A stretch of DNA of 64,000 nt from Microbacterium sp. 3J1 (GTDB taxonomy: Bacteria; Actinomycetota; Actinomycetes; Actinomycetales; Microbacteriaceae): contig NZ_CDWI01000004.1 of the NCBI RefSeq assembly GCF_001049495.1, positions 124,001 to 188,000 of the forward strand. The letters run 5' to 3'. Positions 17,301 to 25,480 of this stretch are shown one piece after another. A program made the position numbers and the translations under genes. The number at the start of each line of letters is the position of its first letter. Within the stretch, counting starts at the first letter, position 1. The notes under the pieces are model-generated. The model had not been told where the DNA came from, ran no database searches, and was given only the letters and a program-made list of their open reading frames with translations.

Positions 17301-18976
17301 CCGAACACCTCGATGCCCTGATCGCGGCCAGACGCGCCATCCCCGTGACCGTCGGCGGCACGACCCGTGTGGCCGCGATCGAAGACGCCGGGCGCCTGCG
17401 CGACGCCCTGGGTGCCGCCCTGCCGACCGGCATCCCCGTCGCATTCCTCGAACCGCTGGCCGACCCGCTCGGCGACCTCGTCGCCCGCTACGCGCGCACC
17501 CACGGCCCCTTCACGACCGACGCCGTCGCGACGCGCTTCGGCATCGGGGCTGCCGTCGCGCGGCACACCCTGCCGCGTCTCGAACACGCCGGACGCCTGA
17601 CCAGCGGGTACTTCCTGCCCGAGGCCTCGGGGTCGGCGAACGAGACCGAGTGGTGCGACGCCGAAGTGCTGCGACGACTGCGGATGCGGTCGCTCGCCGC
17701 GATCCGCGGAAGCGTCGAGCCGGTGTCGCCGGAGGCCTACGCGCGCTTCCTCCCCGAGTGGCAGCACATCAGCCGTCCCCTCGAGGGACTCGACGGCGTG
17801 CTGACCGTGATCGAGCAGTTCGCCGGCGTCCCTGTGCCCGCGAGCGCCTGGGAGTCGCTCGTCCTCCCCTCTCGTGTGCGGGACTACACCCCGGCGCTCC
17901 TCGACGAGCTCACCGCGGCCGGCGAGGTCATCTGGTCGGGGCACGGCACGCTGCCCGGTCGTGACGGATGGGTGTCGCTGCATCCGGCCGATCTCGCGCC
18001 GTTCACGCTGCCCGAACCGGACGACGAGATCGCCGCGGATTCGCTCGAGGCTCGGGTCCTGGCCGCCCTCGACGCGGGGGGCGCCTACTTCGCCTCACAG
18101 CTGCGAGAGATGGCCGGCGCCGAGAACGAGCAGTCGGTGCTCGAGGCCCTCTGGGCGCTGACCTGGGCCGGCCGGGTGACCAACGACACGTTCGCGCCGA
18201 TCCGCTCGCTGCTCGCCGGGGGATCCCAGGCGCACCGTGTCACCCGGCGCGCCCCTCGAGCGCGCACCTACCGGGGGATGTCCCTCGCCCGCACCGCGCC
18301 GCGGCCGACCTCGATCGGCGGACGCTGGTCGCTTCTGCCGCCCGTGGAGACGGATGCCGCGCGTCGCGCGACGGTGACCGCGGGTCTGCTCCTCGACCGC
18401 TACGGCGTCGTGACACGGGGCGCCGTGCAGTCCGAGGGGGTGCCTGGCGGCTTCGCCCAGGCCTACCGGGTGCTGGCCGGGTTCGAGGAGGCCGGGCACT
18501 GCCGTCGCGGCTACGTCATCGAGAAGCTCGGCGCGGCCCAGTTCGCGGCATCCGCCACCGTCGACCGTCTGCGCACCTTCGCCGGCCTGTCCGATCCCCC
18601 GCCCCGCACGGCGGTGACGCTCGCCGCCACCGATCCGGCGAATCCGTACGGTGCGGCCCTCGGATGGCCGAAACGTGACGACGTGTCGCACCGCCCCGGG
18701 CGCAAGGCCGGGGGACTCGTCGTCATCGTCGACGGCGCGCTCGTGCTCTACCTCGAACGCGGAGGGCGCACCGTGCTCTCGTTCAGCGACGATCCCGAGG
18801 TGCTCCGAGCCGCGGCCGCCGACCTCGCGACGACAGCACGAGCACGGCGCCTCGACACGCTCACCGTCGAGAAGATCGACGGAGACGGCGTCTACGGCAC
18901 CGAGCTCGCAGTCGCGCTGCAGGAGGCCGGCTTCGTCGCGACCCCTCGCGGCTACACGCTCCGCAAGGCGCTCTGA
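14324..18976 (+). CDS. lhr: Lhr-type DEAD/DEAH-box ATP-dependent helicase
   Basis: 1550 residues from ATG 14324 (the frame is open back to a GTG at 14252 that overlaps the ABC-F stop). RecA1: Walker A APTGSGKTLSAF, motif II IDEVHAVA, motif III LSATVRP. RecA2: IVFSNSRRLAERL, HHGSVSKEQR and motif VI QRVGRAGHQ. A winged helix and the long Lhr C-terminal extension follow, giving the length typical of actinobacterial Lhr (about 1500). Mycobacterial homologues are 3'-5' DNA helicases of the DNA-damage response. It may be co-transcribed with the ABC-F gene. Confidence 0.93.
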   Translation: MSDAPTGSAHRVLDRFTPATRDWFTGAFSAPTPAQAGAWEAISAGRHALVVAPTGSGKTLSAFLWAIDSVFRERTELAAATTAEAPTKAAKKKAPSGTSEASRTRILYISPLKALGVDVERNLRSPLIGIGQSARRLGVSAPAVTVGVRSGDTTSSDRRKLVSDPPDILITTPESLYLMLTSRAGETLRDVHTVIIDEVHAVAATKRGAHLAVSLERLDALRSSHGARTPAQRIGLSATVRPIDEVARFLGGAAPVEIVAPPASKTFELGVVVPMDDMTNPPPPPGTAESSSGQPSDAEYTEVTGSVWPHVEEAIVDRILQNNSTIVFSNSRRLAERLTGRLNEIYSERIGIALPETSVPAAMMAQAGATAGADPVLAKAHHGSVSKEQRAQVEEELKSGILRCVVATSSLELGIDMGAVDLVIQVEAPPSAASGLQRVGRAGHQVGEISRAALFPKHRGDVLHTAIVTERMLAGKIEAIQVPRNPLDILAQQTVAASALGAISVEEWFETVRRSAPFQSLPRSAYEATLDLLAGRFPSDEFAELRPRLIWDRDAGTLTGRPGAQRIAVTSGGTIPDRGLFGVFVAGETTGARVGELDEEMVYESRVGDVFTLGTTSWRIAEITHDRVNVIPAYGQPGKVPFWHGDGIGRPFELGEALGRFSREVSAATPEKAAQRLIEAGLDEQARMNLIAHLTEQREATGTLPTDRTLTVERSRDEVGDWRVILHSPYGMKVHAPWALAINARIRERLGVEGSAVASDDGIIVRIPDAEAEPPGAELFVFDPDELEQLVTQEVGGSALFASRFRECAARALLMPRTNPNRRTPLWQQRQRSAQLLEVARRHPTFPVILETLREVLQDVYDLPSLRRLAVSIADRRIRLVETQPSQPSPYARDLLFGYVGAFMYEGDSPLAERRAAALSVDPALLGELLGTVELRELLDPEVIAQFEREAQRLDPERRARGLEGVADLLRMLGPMDAVEIALRLDPETGSASEHLDALIAARRAIPVTVGGTTRVAAIEDAGRLRDALGAALPTGIPVAFLEPLADPLGDLVARYARTHGPFTTDAVATRFGIGAAVARHTLPRLEHAGRLTSGYFLPEASGSANETEWCDAEVLRRLRMRSLAAIRGSVEPVSPEAYARFLPEWQHISRPLEGLDGVLTVIEQFAGVPVPASAWESLVLPSRVRDYTPALLDELTAAGEVIWSGHGTLPGRDGWVSLHPADLAPFTLPEPDDEIAADSLEARVLAALDAGGAYFASQLREMAGAENEQSVLEALWALTWAGRVTNDTFAPIRSLLAGGSQAHRVTRRAPRARTYRGMSLARTAPRPTSIGGRWSLLPPVETDAARRATVTAGLLLDRYGVVTRGAVQSEGVPGGFAQAYRVLAGFEEAGHCRRGYVIEKLGAAQFAASATVDRLRTFAGLSDPPPRTAVTLAATDPANPYGAALGWPKRDDVSHRPGRKAGGLVVIVDGALVLYLERGGRTVLSFSDDPEVLRAAAADLATTARARRLDTLTVEKIDGDGVYGTELAVALQEAGFVATPRGYTLRKAL

Positions 18977-19011
18977 GGGGCCGGGTCCGCGGAGAACCCG
19001 GCCCCCCAGAG
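18971..19011. terminator. bidirectional terminator hairpin after the helicase
   Basis: A 10-bp perfect stem GGGGCCGGGT / ACCCGGCCCC (18977-18986 with 18996-19005) has a 9-base loop. Flanking CTCTG (18971-18975) and CAGAG (19007-19011) can extend it. It lies between convergent genes. Confidence 0.7.
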
Positions 19012-19020
19012 CGACCACGA

Positions 19021-19048
19021 CGACCGAACGAGTACGACCGAACGAGTA
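19021..19048. repeat. 14-bp direct repeat, 2 copies
   Basis: GACCGAACGAGTAC occurs twice head to tail immediately downstream of the terminator, between convergent stop codons. Confidence 0.7.
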
Positions 19049-19070
19049 CGCGACCGGCCGAGACGACCGG

Positions 19071-21449
19071 CTAGGACAACCGACGCGCGATCAGCCGGCG
19101 CACCCCGAGCACGGCGCCGCCGAGTCCGAGCAGGCCGAGCGCGACGATCCAGGTCACGCCCGGGTCGAACCCGGTCGTCGCGAGGCTGCCGGCATCGGCA
19201 CCCGAACCGGATCCGGCGTCGCCGCCTGCACCGGCGTCCGCACCGCCTCCTGCACCGCCGTCTGCACCGCCGTCTCCTGCGCCGGGGCTCTCGACGAGCA
19301 CGAGCGCCTCGATCGCCGCGCGGATCGCGGCGGCCATGGCGTCCACCCCGTCCTGGTCGGCGACGGTCAGGCCGCGCTCCACCGCGGCGACGGCCCGCTC
19401 GAGCGCCTCGACGCTCGCCGGGGTGTACCGGGCGAGGTCCTGGGGTACGAGTCCGAGGGCGGCATCCACCGCACTGTAGTCCGCAGGACGCTCCTCGGCA
19501 GGCACCACATCGGCCGCGAACGGCACCAGCGGATTCGGGATCGTGACCTCGCGGATCTGCTGATCGGTGAAGAAGTCGAAGGCCTTCACCACGAGGCGGT
19601 CGCCGAAGGATTCCACGATCAGGCCGTTGTTGACGTCGCCGATCGTCACCTCGCTGATGCCGTCGGTGTTCTCGCCACGCGCGTCCCAGCCGACGTGCAT
19701 CGCGACGGTGTTCACCGACCAGAAGCCGTCGGGGTGTCCGTCGGCCGTGCGGCGCTGCACCGCCCAGTCGCCCAGCGTCGCCGGGTAGTGGGTGTGGCCG
19801 CTGAAGACGACCGCGTTCGGGTAATTGCCGAGGATGCTGGTGAGACGGTCGTTCATGAGGTGGTGGTCGTGGTACCACGGGATCCACGACGCGGACACGG
19901 TGTCGCCGAGCGGGAAGTGCGTGTTGACGATGACCTGCGAGCCGCGGGCCGTCCAGTAGGCGAGACGCTCCTCGAGGAACTCCACCTGCTCGTCGGTCAT
20001 CGCGACGTCGGTCGGACCGCCGATCTCCTGCCCGACCGTGATCACCGGCACCTGCCCGCCCGGACCCTCGAGCACGTATTCGGCGTAGGCCTTGTCGCGT
20101 TCCGCGAAGGCGAGGAAGCGCTCGAAGTTCGCCGCGAACCCGCCTGTGGCGTACCGCTCGTGGTTGCCGATGGAGGCGACCGTCGTCTCGGGGCGGATGG
20201 CCGTCGTGTCGTCCATCACGGCGTACATCTCGTCCCACTCGGCCGTGGTGCCCGAGTTGACCAGGTCGCCGACGATGAGCAGACCCGCGGGGTCAGGTGC
20301 GAGCGCGTGCAGGTCGTTGAGCCCGTGCTCGAAGTCGTGCGGGTGCCCCTGGATGTCGGACACGGTCCACAGCTGCGTCGGGGCCGTGTCCGCGGCGAGC
20401 GCGCCCTGGTGCACGGCGACGGAGTCGATCGCCCAGTAGCGGCCGCCCGCAGCCGGGGCGTCGAGCTGCCATTCGAACCGCACCTCGGTCGCCGCCTCCG
20501 GCACGGCCACCGAGATGTCCTGCGAGTAGTTCATCTGCAGGGGGTCGTATCCGTCGGTCACCGACGCCGAGTCCAGGCGCAGGATCTCGGTCCACGCGCC
20601 TCCGTCGAAGCTGGCCCGCACGACGCCGGCCTGCCCCGGGGCCCCGCGGTAGTGACTGTCGAACGTGAGTCGCAGCGAGCGCAGGTACTCGACGTCCACC
20701 GACGCGCTGGTGAGCGTCGCGGAGAACGGCGCGGTGCCGAACTGCTGGGCATCGGCGACGAGGAAGCCGGCGAGCGGACGGGCGAAGCGGGCCCGCATCT
20801 CGTCGATGCCCGCCGTCCACTCGGGGCGGGTCGTGGGCACCCAGCCCCGATAGGCGGCGGCACCAGCGGCATCCATGTTGGCCGAGGTCGAGGCCGTCCA
20901 TCCGTCCGGCACTCCGGCGGCGAAGCCCTCTCGCAGCAGCACGCCGTCGGTGGCGACGCCGGTCGCGACCGGGTCGATGTCCACCGCGGCCGACGGGTCA
21001 CCGGGGAGCAGTTCCGACGCGGCGGCCGAGACCGTCACGGTCTGGGCGGACGCGAGAGGCTCGTATCCGTCCTTCGCGAGGTACCAGAGCGTGTAGACGC
21101 CCGGGGTGGACGGCACGTCGAGGCTGACGGTCCCCGAGTCGCCGGGTGCGTACGCCCAGGTGGCGGAGAACTGTCCTGCACCGCCCGGCACCTCGCCGTC
21201 GCGGTAGAACCCGATCCAGTTCTTGGCGTCCGGCTGGTCGGTCGCGTAGCCGACGCTCGCCGTGGCGCCGGCCGTCAAGGGCCCGGCAGGAAGCTGGAAG
21301 GACGACGCAGCCGCGAGGGCGATGTCCTGAGATACGGGACCCGATACCTGGGCGCTCGCGGCGAGGGGCGTCGCGAGCAGGACCGCAGAGAGCGCGACGC
21401 CGGCGAAGACGACGCTCCGCGAACGGGCCGGGGGGCGAGAGGGATGCAT
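19071..21449 (-). CDS. secreted, cell-wall-anchored metallophosphoesterase
   Basis: 792 residues. The signal peptide (about 1-33: basic start, hydrophobic core, ASA cleavage region) is followed by a beta-rich domain (GFYRDGE...YTLWYLAKDG), a galactose-binding/jelly-roll-like region and a calcineurin-like phosphoesterase domain: VSDIQGHPHD, IVGDLVN, SIGNHERYA (GNHE) and FSGHTHYP. A three-helix FIVAR-like region and a Gly/Ala/Asp linker precede a C-terminal sorting signal LATTG, a hydrophobic helix and an R-rich tail, so a class of sortase should anchor it. Substrate unknown. ATG 21449 has GGAAGG about 10 bases upstream. Confidence 0.87.
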   Translation of the reverse strand: MHPSRPPARSRSVVFAGVALSAVLLATPLAASAQVSGPVSQDIALAAASSFQLPAGPLTAGATASVGYATDQPDAKNWIGFYRDGEVPGGAGQFSATWAYAPGDSGTVSLDVPSTPGVYTLWYLAKDGYEPLASAQTVTVSAAASELLPGDPSAAVDIDPVATGVATDGVLLREGFAAGVPDGWTASTSANMDAAGAAAYRGWVPTTRPEWTAGIDEMRARFARPLAGFLVADAQQFGTAPFSATLTSASVDVEYLRSLRLTFDSHYRGAPGQAGVVRASFDGGAWTEILRLDSASVTDGYDPLQMNYSQDISVAVPEAATEVRFEWQLDAPAAGGRYWAIDSVAVHQGALAADTAPTQLWTVSDIQGHPHDFEHGLNDLHALAPDPAGLLIVGDLVNSGTTAEWDEMYAVMDDTTAIRPETTVASIGNHERYATGGFAANFERFLAFAERDKAYAEYVLEGPGGQVPVITVGQEIGGPTDVAMTDEQVEFLEERLAYWTARGSQVIVNTHFPLGDTVSASWIPWYHDHHLMNDRLTSILGNYPNAVVFSGHTHYPATLGDWAVQRRTADGHPDGFWSVNTVAMHVGWDARGENTDGISEVTIGDVNNGLIVESFGDRLVVKAFDFFTDQQIREVTIPNPLVPFAADVVPAEERPADYSAVDAALGLVPQDLARYTPASVEALERAVAAVERGLTVADQDGVDAMAAAIRAAIEALVLVESPGAGDGGADGGAGGGADAGAGGDAGSGSGADAGSLATTGFDPGVTWIVALGLLGLGGAVLGVRRLIARRLS

Positions 21450-21591
21450 GGCTGTGTCGACCTTCCGAGACGAGGGGTGGATGTCTCGAGCGTCGGCCCG
21501 GTTCCCCAACCGCACGTGCACGGCAGGTGAACGGAAGACCACGCAGCACCGCGACCGCACCGATCCGTGTGGACGCGTGCGCACAGCGGTT

Positions 21592-21630
21592 CAGGCAGAC
21601 CGGTTCCGCGGGAGTCAGCCGGTCTGCCTG
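21592..21630 (-). terminator. terminator-like hairpin overlapping the end of the GntR gene
   Basis: A 12-bp perfect inverted repeat (21592-21603 with 21619-21630, arms CAGGCAGACCGG/CCGGTCTGCCTG) has the GntR stop codon (21615-21617) in the loop. No U-tract follows. Confidence 0.55.
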
Positions 21631-22352
21631 GTGAGGGAGGTGCCCTGGAGAGACGCCTGCACCTGGAAGGACATCGTGTCGGGGAGGTAGCGGTCGTCGC
21701 CCATCTCGATCGCCCTGCCGTCTGCCGCATAGCTCACGCGGTGCACGCGCAGCAGAGGGCTCGATCGACGCACCTCGAGCAGCCGCGCGCCGTCGCTCGA
21801 CGCGGCGATGGCATCGATCGAGTGCTCGCCGTGCACCATGCGCACGCCGTGCTGCTCCTCGAGTGCTCCGACGACCGAGGGCTCGTCCGGCGGCAGCGAC
21901 TCGATGATCGACGAGATCCAGGACGGGTACACCGTGCGCTCGAGCATCATCACACGACCGTTGAGCAGCCGCAGCCGCACGACCTCGAGGACCTCCCCCG
22001 CACGGTTCTCCCCGCGCAGAGTCCTGACCTCGGCTGCTGTGGGGCTCCGTCGGTGCTGCGAGACGACTCTGCCGCCGGGCACCATCCCGCGGCTGCGCGC
22101 CCACTGCGCGAAGGAGCGCAGCTCGGAGAACCGCTGGCTCTGCACGGTGGTCCGCACGATCCATCCCGACCCCCGGCGTGGCGCGATGGCTCCCTGACGC
22201 GCGAGCAGCACCAGCGCGTTGCGCACGGTGCCCCGTGAGACCTCATAGGTCCGGGAGAGCTGCTCCTCCGCGGGCAGCATCCCCGTCGCGTCGAACCGTC
22301 CGTCGACGATCTGCAGACTCAGATCGCGAGCGATCTCCCGATAGCGGTGCAC
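21615..22352 (-). CDS. GntR family (HutC/UTRA) transcriptional regulator
   Basis: 245 residues. N-terminal wHTH: YREIARDLSLQI and LPAEEQLSRTYEVSRGTVRNAL (about 22-43). A UTRA ligand domain follows (VVRLRLLNGRVMMLERTVYP ... GDDRYLPDTMSFQV). Starts at GTG 22352 with GGAGGAG 8 bases upstream. Its target is not obvious: divergent to a HAD hydrolase and next to the wall phosphoesterase. It is similar in plan to the PhnF-like regulator at 43715. Confidence 0.88.
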   Translation of the reverse strand: MHRYREIARDLSLQIVDGRFDATGMLPAEEQLSRTYEVSRGTVRNALVLLARQGAIAPRRGSGWIVRTTVQSQRFSELRSFAQWARSRGMVPGGRVVSQHRRSPTAAEVRTLRGENRAGEVLEVVRLRLLNGRVMMLERTVYPSWISSIIESLPPDEPSVVGALEEQHGVRMVHGEHSIDAIAASSDGARLLEVRRSSPLLRVHRVSYAADGRAIEMGDDRYLPDTMSFQVQASLQGTSLTRQTG

Positions 22353-22464
22353 AGCGGCGTCTCCTCCTTCAGCGGCCCTCGTGGCGGGATGCGGGCGCTC
22401 CTGATCCGCCGTCAGCGTACCCGCGCGGCCGCACCCCGGCATCCGCTGGTCCCGCCGTTCGTGC

Positions 22465-22482
22465 ACACCTGCACACAGGTGT
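22465..22482. promoter_or_regulatory. 18-bp inverted repeat, candidate GntR operator
   Basis: ACACCTG-CACA-CAGGTGT is a perfect 7-bp inverted repeat within the 260-base gap between the GntR gene and the HAD gene. The remainder of this gap shows nothing I can identify. Confidence 0.45.
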
Positions 22483-22612
22483 CCACCGCGCTTCTGCCGC
22501 TGGTCCCCGTCCGTTCACCCGGCGTTCCTCGGGCGGCCGCGGGGCGGTCTCCTCCGACAGCCGTGATGGGAGTGCGACCGGACGGCTCGCTCGACGCCGG
22601 GAGGACGACGCG

Positions 22613-22684
22613 ATGACAGACGACGGGGCGATGACAGACGACGGGGCGATGACAGACGACGGGGCGATGACAGACGACTGGGCG
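22613..22684 (+). repeat. 18-bp tandem repeat of start codons, 4 copies
   Basis: ATGACAGACGACGGGGCG is repeated at 22613, 22631 and 22649, with a fourth copy at 22667 differing by one base (GGG to TGG). Every copy begins with an in-frame ATG, so the HAD protein starts with MTDDGA units followed by MTDDWA. Confidence 0.95.
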
Positions 22685-23340
22685 GTGCTCAGCGACATGG
22701 ACGGTACGCTGCTCGACACCGAGAGCACATGGTTGCGGGTCGTGGAGGCCTTCGTCCGCGAGCAGGTCGAGGGCCTCGCGTCGTCCACGGTGGTCCGCCT
22801 CGTCTCGGAGCTGGAGGGCCTCGACCTCGAACGCGCGGCACGGATGCTGCACGCCCGGCTGCCGCTCTCGCTCAGCGTCGACGCGGTCGTGTCCGATCTG
22901 GACCGTCGCTCCCGGCCGCGTACTCGCGCGACGTGTCGTGGCGTCCCGGTGCCTCCGAGCTCGTCGGCGCGCTCGCTGCGGCGGGCGTTCCCCTCGCGCT
23001 CGTGACGTCGTCACCGCGCCACTGGGTCGAGCGCTTCGCCACCGCCGTCGACCTGACGCCCTTCCGGGTGATCGTCACGGCCGACGACACGGCGCTCACG
23101 AAGCCCGCACCCGACCCGTACCTCCGCGCCGCGGCCGCGCTCGGCCTCGCGCCCTCGCGGTGCGTGGCCATCGAGGATTCGCTCGTCGGAGCGGCTGCGG
23201 CCGTCGCTGCGGGCTGCGCCACGGTCGTGGTGGGCGATGGGGGGCGGAGCCTTCCGCGGGGAGCCCGCGGCATCGCCTCGCTGGTCGGCGTCGACGCCGA
23301 CCGACTGCGATCCGTCGCCAGGGACGCGATGTCCTCCTAG
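22613..23340 (+). pseudogene. HAD-superfamily phosphatase (beta-phosphoglucomutase-like), frameshifted
   Basis: Motif I LSDMDGTLLDTE lies in the first frame. Motif II ALVTSSPRHW, motif III TKPAPDPYL and motif IV VAIEDSLVGA lie in the frame one base earlier. The join is near 22905-22912, between SDLDRR and AAYSRDVSWRPGA. The span is 728 bases, one short of a full codon number, so a single-base deletion explains it; the corrected protein would be about 242 residues. A sequencing error is the simplest alternative. The Shine-Dalgarno GGGAGGA lies 6-7 bases before the first ATG. Confidence 0.82.
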
Positions 23341-23343
23341 GCT
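23338..23343 (+). promoter_or_regulatory. -10 hexamer TAGGCT of the EI24-like gene
   Basis: It includes the TAG stop of the HAD gene and ends 6 bases before ATG 23350. This would let EI24 and nei be expressed independently of the frameshifted gene. Confidence 0.5.
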
Positions 23344-23349
23344 GGTTCC

Positions 23350-24123
23350 ATGATCGGGGAGTTCTTCGCGGGTGTCCGGATGCTGCTGCGGGGGTTCGGC
23401 ACGTGGCGGCAGCGACCGGGCCTGATGGCTCTCGGGCTGGTGCCCGCCGTGATCGCCGGCCTTCTTCTCGCCGCTGCTCTCGTTCCGCTGGCGCTCTCGC
23501 TCGGCGTGATCTCCGACACTGTGACCCCGTTCGCCGACCGCTGGCTCGAACCGTGGCGTTCGCTGCTGCGCGGCGCGGTCGGTCTCGTCGTCTTCGTGGC
23601 GGCACTGGCGCTGGCGAGCGCCGTGTTCAGCGCGCTCGCCCTCGCGATCGGCGACCCCTTCTACCAGCGCATCTGGCGAGCGGTGGAGACCGATCTCGGC
23701 GACCCTCCTGCGACGGACGGCGGCGGCTTCTGGTCGGCCGTGGGCGAGGGCATCCGCCTGGTGCTCCTCGGGCTCCTCGTGGCCGTGGTCGTGCTGCTCG
23801 TGGGTCTCGTGCCCCTCGTCGGCGGCGTGCTCGGCGCGGTGATCGGTGTGACGCTGTCGGGTCGACTGCTGGCCCGCGAGCTCACCGGGCGCGCGTTCGA
23901 CGCCCGCGACCTCACTCCACTCGATCGGGCGGCGCTGTTCTCGGGCAGCAGGGCGCGGGTGCTCGGCTTCGGCGTGGCGACGCAGCTGTGCTTCCTCGTA
24001 CCGGGTGGCGCGGTGGCCGTCATGCCCGCAGCCGTCGCCGGATCGACGATGCTCGCGCGTTCCATGATGCAGCGCCAGCGCGCGACCGCGACCACTCCCC
24101 CGCCACCCGACGGTCGCGTCTGA
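23350..24123 (+). CDS. EI24/CysZ-like membrane protein
   Basis: 257 residues with about four to five membrane helices and the EI24-domain pattern (GFGTWRQRPGLMALGLVPAV; IGDPFYQRIWRAVETDLGD). The family includes CysZ sulfate permeases and uncharacterised actinobacterial proteins, so the substrate is unclear. Its TGA overlaps the ATG of nei (TGATG), implying translational coupling. Confidence 0.82.
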   Translation: MIGEFFAGVRMLLRGFGTWRQRPGLMALGLVPAVIAGLLLAAALVPLALSLGVISDTVTPFADRWLEPWRSLLRGAVGLVVFVAALALASAVFSALALAIGDPFYQRIWRAVETDLGDPPATDGGGFWSAVGEGIRLVLLGLLVAVVVLLVGLVPLVGGVLGAVIGVTLSGRLLARELTGRAFDARDLTPLDRAALFSGSRARVLGFGVATQLCFLVPGGAVAVMPAAVAGSTMLARSMMQRQRATATTPPPPDGRV

Positions 24124-24896
24124 TGCCCGAGGGCGACACCGTCTTCCGCACGGCGAAGCGACTCGAAGAGGCCCTCGTCGGTGCACCGGCGACCCGCTTC
24201 GACCTCAGAGTCCCCCGGGCGGCGACGATCGACCTGACCGGCCAGCCCATTCACGCCTCCATCCCGCGGGGCAAGCATCTGCTGCTCCGCGTCGGCGACT
24301 TCACCCTCCATTCCCATCTGCGCATGGATGGCGCCTGGCTCGTCTACCGCGCCGGTGAGAAGTGGCGGCATCCGGCGTTCAAAGTCCGGGCGATCGTCGG
24401 CACGGCCGAGCGCGAGGCCGTCGGCATCGACCTCGCCGAGATCGAGGTCGTGCCGACCAGAGACGAGGATCAGCTCGTCGGATATCTGGGGCCGGACCCC
24501 CTCGGCCCGGACTGGGATGCCGCGGAGGCGGCGCGGCGGCTGCACGCCGATGTCCGCAGCATCCACGTCGCACTGCTCGACCAGCGCAACGTCGCGGGTT
24601 TCGGCAACGAGTACGCCGCGGAGCTGCTCTTCCTGAGAGGCGTCCTGCCCACGACCCCGGCCCCCGAAGTCGACGTCGTCGCGCTGCTCGAGCTCGGCGC
24701 CCGCACCATCCGCGCCAACCGCGACCGCCGTCATCGGACGTTCACCGGCGTCGACCGGCCCGGCCAGGGGACCTGGGTCTACGGCCGCTCGGGGCGACCG
24801 TGCCGACGCTGTGGAACGCTGATCCGACGCGGCGAGCAGGGCGCGGATCCGACCCGTGAGCGCATCACCTTCTGGTGCCCCGTCTGCCAGCGCTGA
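24123..24896 (+). CDS. nei: Fpg/Nei family DNA glycosylase (endonuclease VIII type)
   Basis: 257 residues. PEGDTVFRTA at the N-terminus supplies catalytic P2 and E3 after Met removal. K51 in PRGKHLLLR is the conserved beta-hydrophobic lysine. The H2TH region reads LDQRNVAGFGNEYAAELLF. A C-terminal zinc finger CRRCGT...CPVC completes the enzyme. It excises oxidised pyrimidines and nicks the strand. The family resembles actinobacterial Nei2. Confidence 0.93.
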   Translation: MPEGDTVFRTAKRLEEALVGAPATRFDLRVPRAATIDLTGQPIHASIPRGKHLLLRVGDFTLHSHLRMDGAWLVYRAGEKWRHPAFKVRAIVGTAEREAVGIDLAEIEVVPTRDEDQLVGYLGPDPLGPDWDAAEAARRLHADVRSIHVALLDQRNVAGFGNEYAAELLFLRGVLPTTPAPEVDVVALLELGARTIRANRDRRHRTFTGVDRPGQGTWVYGRSGRPCRRCGTLIRRGEQGADPTRERITFWCPVCQR

Positions 24897-24917
24897 CCCC
24901 CTCTCACCACCCCGCCT

Positions 24918-24935
24918 CCGAGCTTCCATGCTCGG
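24918..24935 (+). terminator. hairpin downstream of nei
   Basis: CCGAGC-6-GCTCGG is a perfect 6-bp stem, 22 bases after the nei stop. It overlaps the proposed -35 of the next gene by one base. Confidence 0.4.
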
Positions 24936-24960
24936 GAATGAATCGGCCCCGACCGTGGTT
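24935..24960 (+). promoter_or_regulatory. SigH/SigR-type promoter candidate
   Basis: GGAAT (24935-24939), exactly 18 bases, then GTT (24958-24960). This is the -35/-10 consensus known for actinobacterial disulfide-stress ECF sigma factors (GGAAT-N18-GTT). The predicted start site leaves a leader of about 30 bases before GTG 25001. Confidence 0.45.
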
Positions 24961-25000
24961 GTTGATATATCCGGGGAACTCCGGAACACGGGGAGGAATC

Positions 25001-25408
25001 GTGGGAAAGAACTACGTCGACATCGAGAACGACCAGGGCGCGACGCTGCGGTACCGCAAGCACGCGAACGGCCGGGGTCTCGTCGCGCATGGCGCGAAGG
25101 TCCATCCCAAGGCGCACATCGAGGCCGGCGCCTACATCGAACCCGGCGCACGCGTCGGCGCAGGGGCCACCGTCGCCCGCGGCGCGTGGATCGAACCGGA
25201 TGCCGTGATCGGCGACAACGCTCACATCGAGGCGCACGCCCACATCGGTCCGGGTGCGGCGGTCGGCGACGGCGCGCACATCGGCGTCCGCACGGAGGTC
25301 GGGGCAGGAGCACGCATCGTCCGCGGTGCGCGCATCGGCGACGACGAGACGGTGGCTGCCGGGCTGACCATCGCGACCGACCCGAAGGGTCTTTGGCTGG
25401 CGGCCTGA
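25001..25408 (+). CDS. hexapeptide-repeat left-handed beta-helix protein
   Basis: 135 residues composed almost wholly of [I/V]-G-x-x-A-like hexapeptides (residues about 30-125), the fold of LpxA/gamma-carbonic anhydrase-type trimers. No acyl-acceptor or metal-site motif is evident, so no reaction can be assigned. GTG 25001 has a strong GGGAGG 5 bases before it. Confidence 0.7.
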   Translation: MGKNYVDIENDQGATLRYRKHANGRGLVAHGAKVHPKAHIEAGAYIEPGARVGAGATVARGAWIEPDAVIGDNAHIEAHAHIGPGAAVGDGAHIGVRTEVGAGARIVRGARIGDDETVAAGLTIATDPKGLWLAA

Positions 25409-25468
25409 GAGTCACATCCCGGCCCACCGGTCGGCGGCGGCACCCGGGGTCGCCTGGCACATCGCGGG

Positions 25469-25474
25469 TACTCT
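25469..25474 (+). promoter_or_regulatory. -10 hexamer TACTCT
   Basis: TACTCT ends 6 bases before ATG 25481; a leaderless promoter. Confidence 0.5.
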
Positions 25475-25480
25475 TTCCCT

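Noticed and set aside
22905..22912. Programmed frameshift in the HAD gene
   Set aside because: No slippery heptamer or downstream pseudoknot is evident; decay or sequencing error is simpler.
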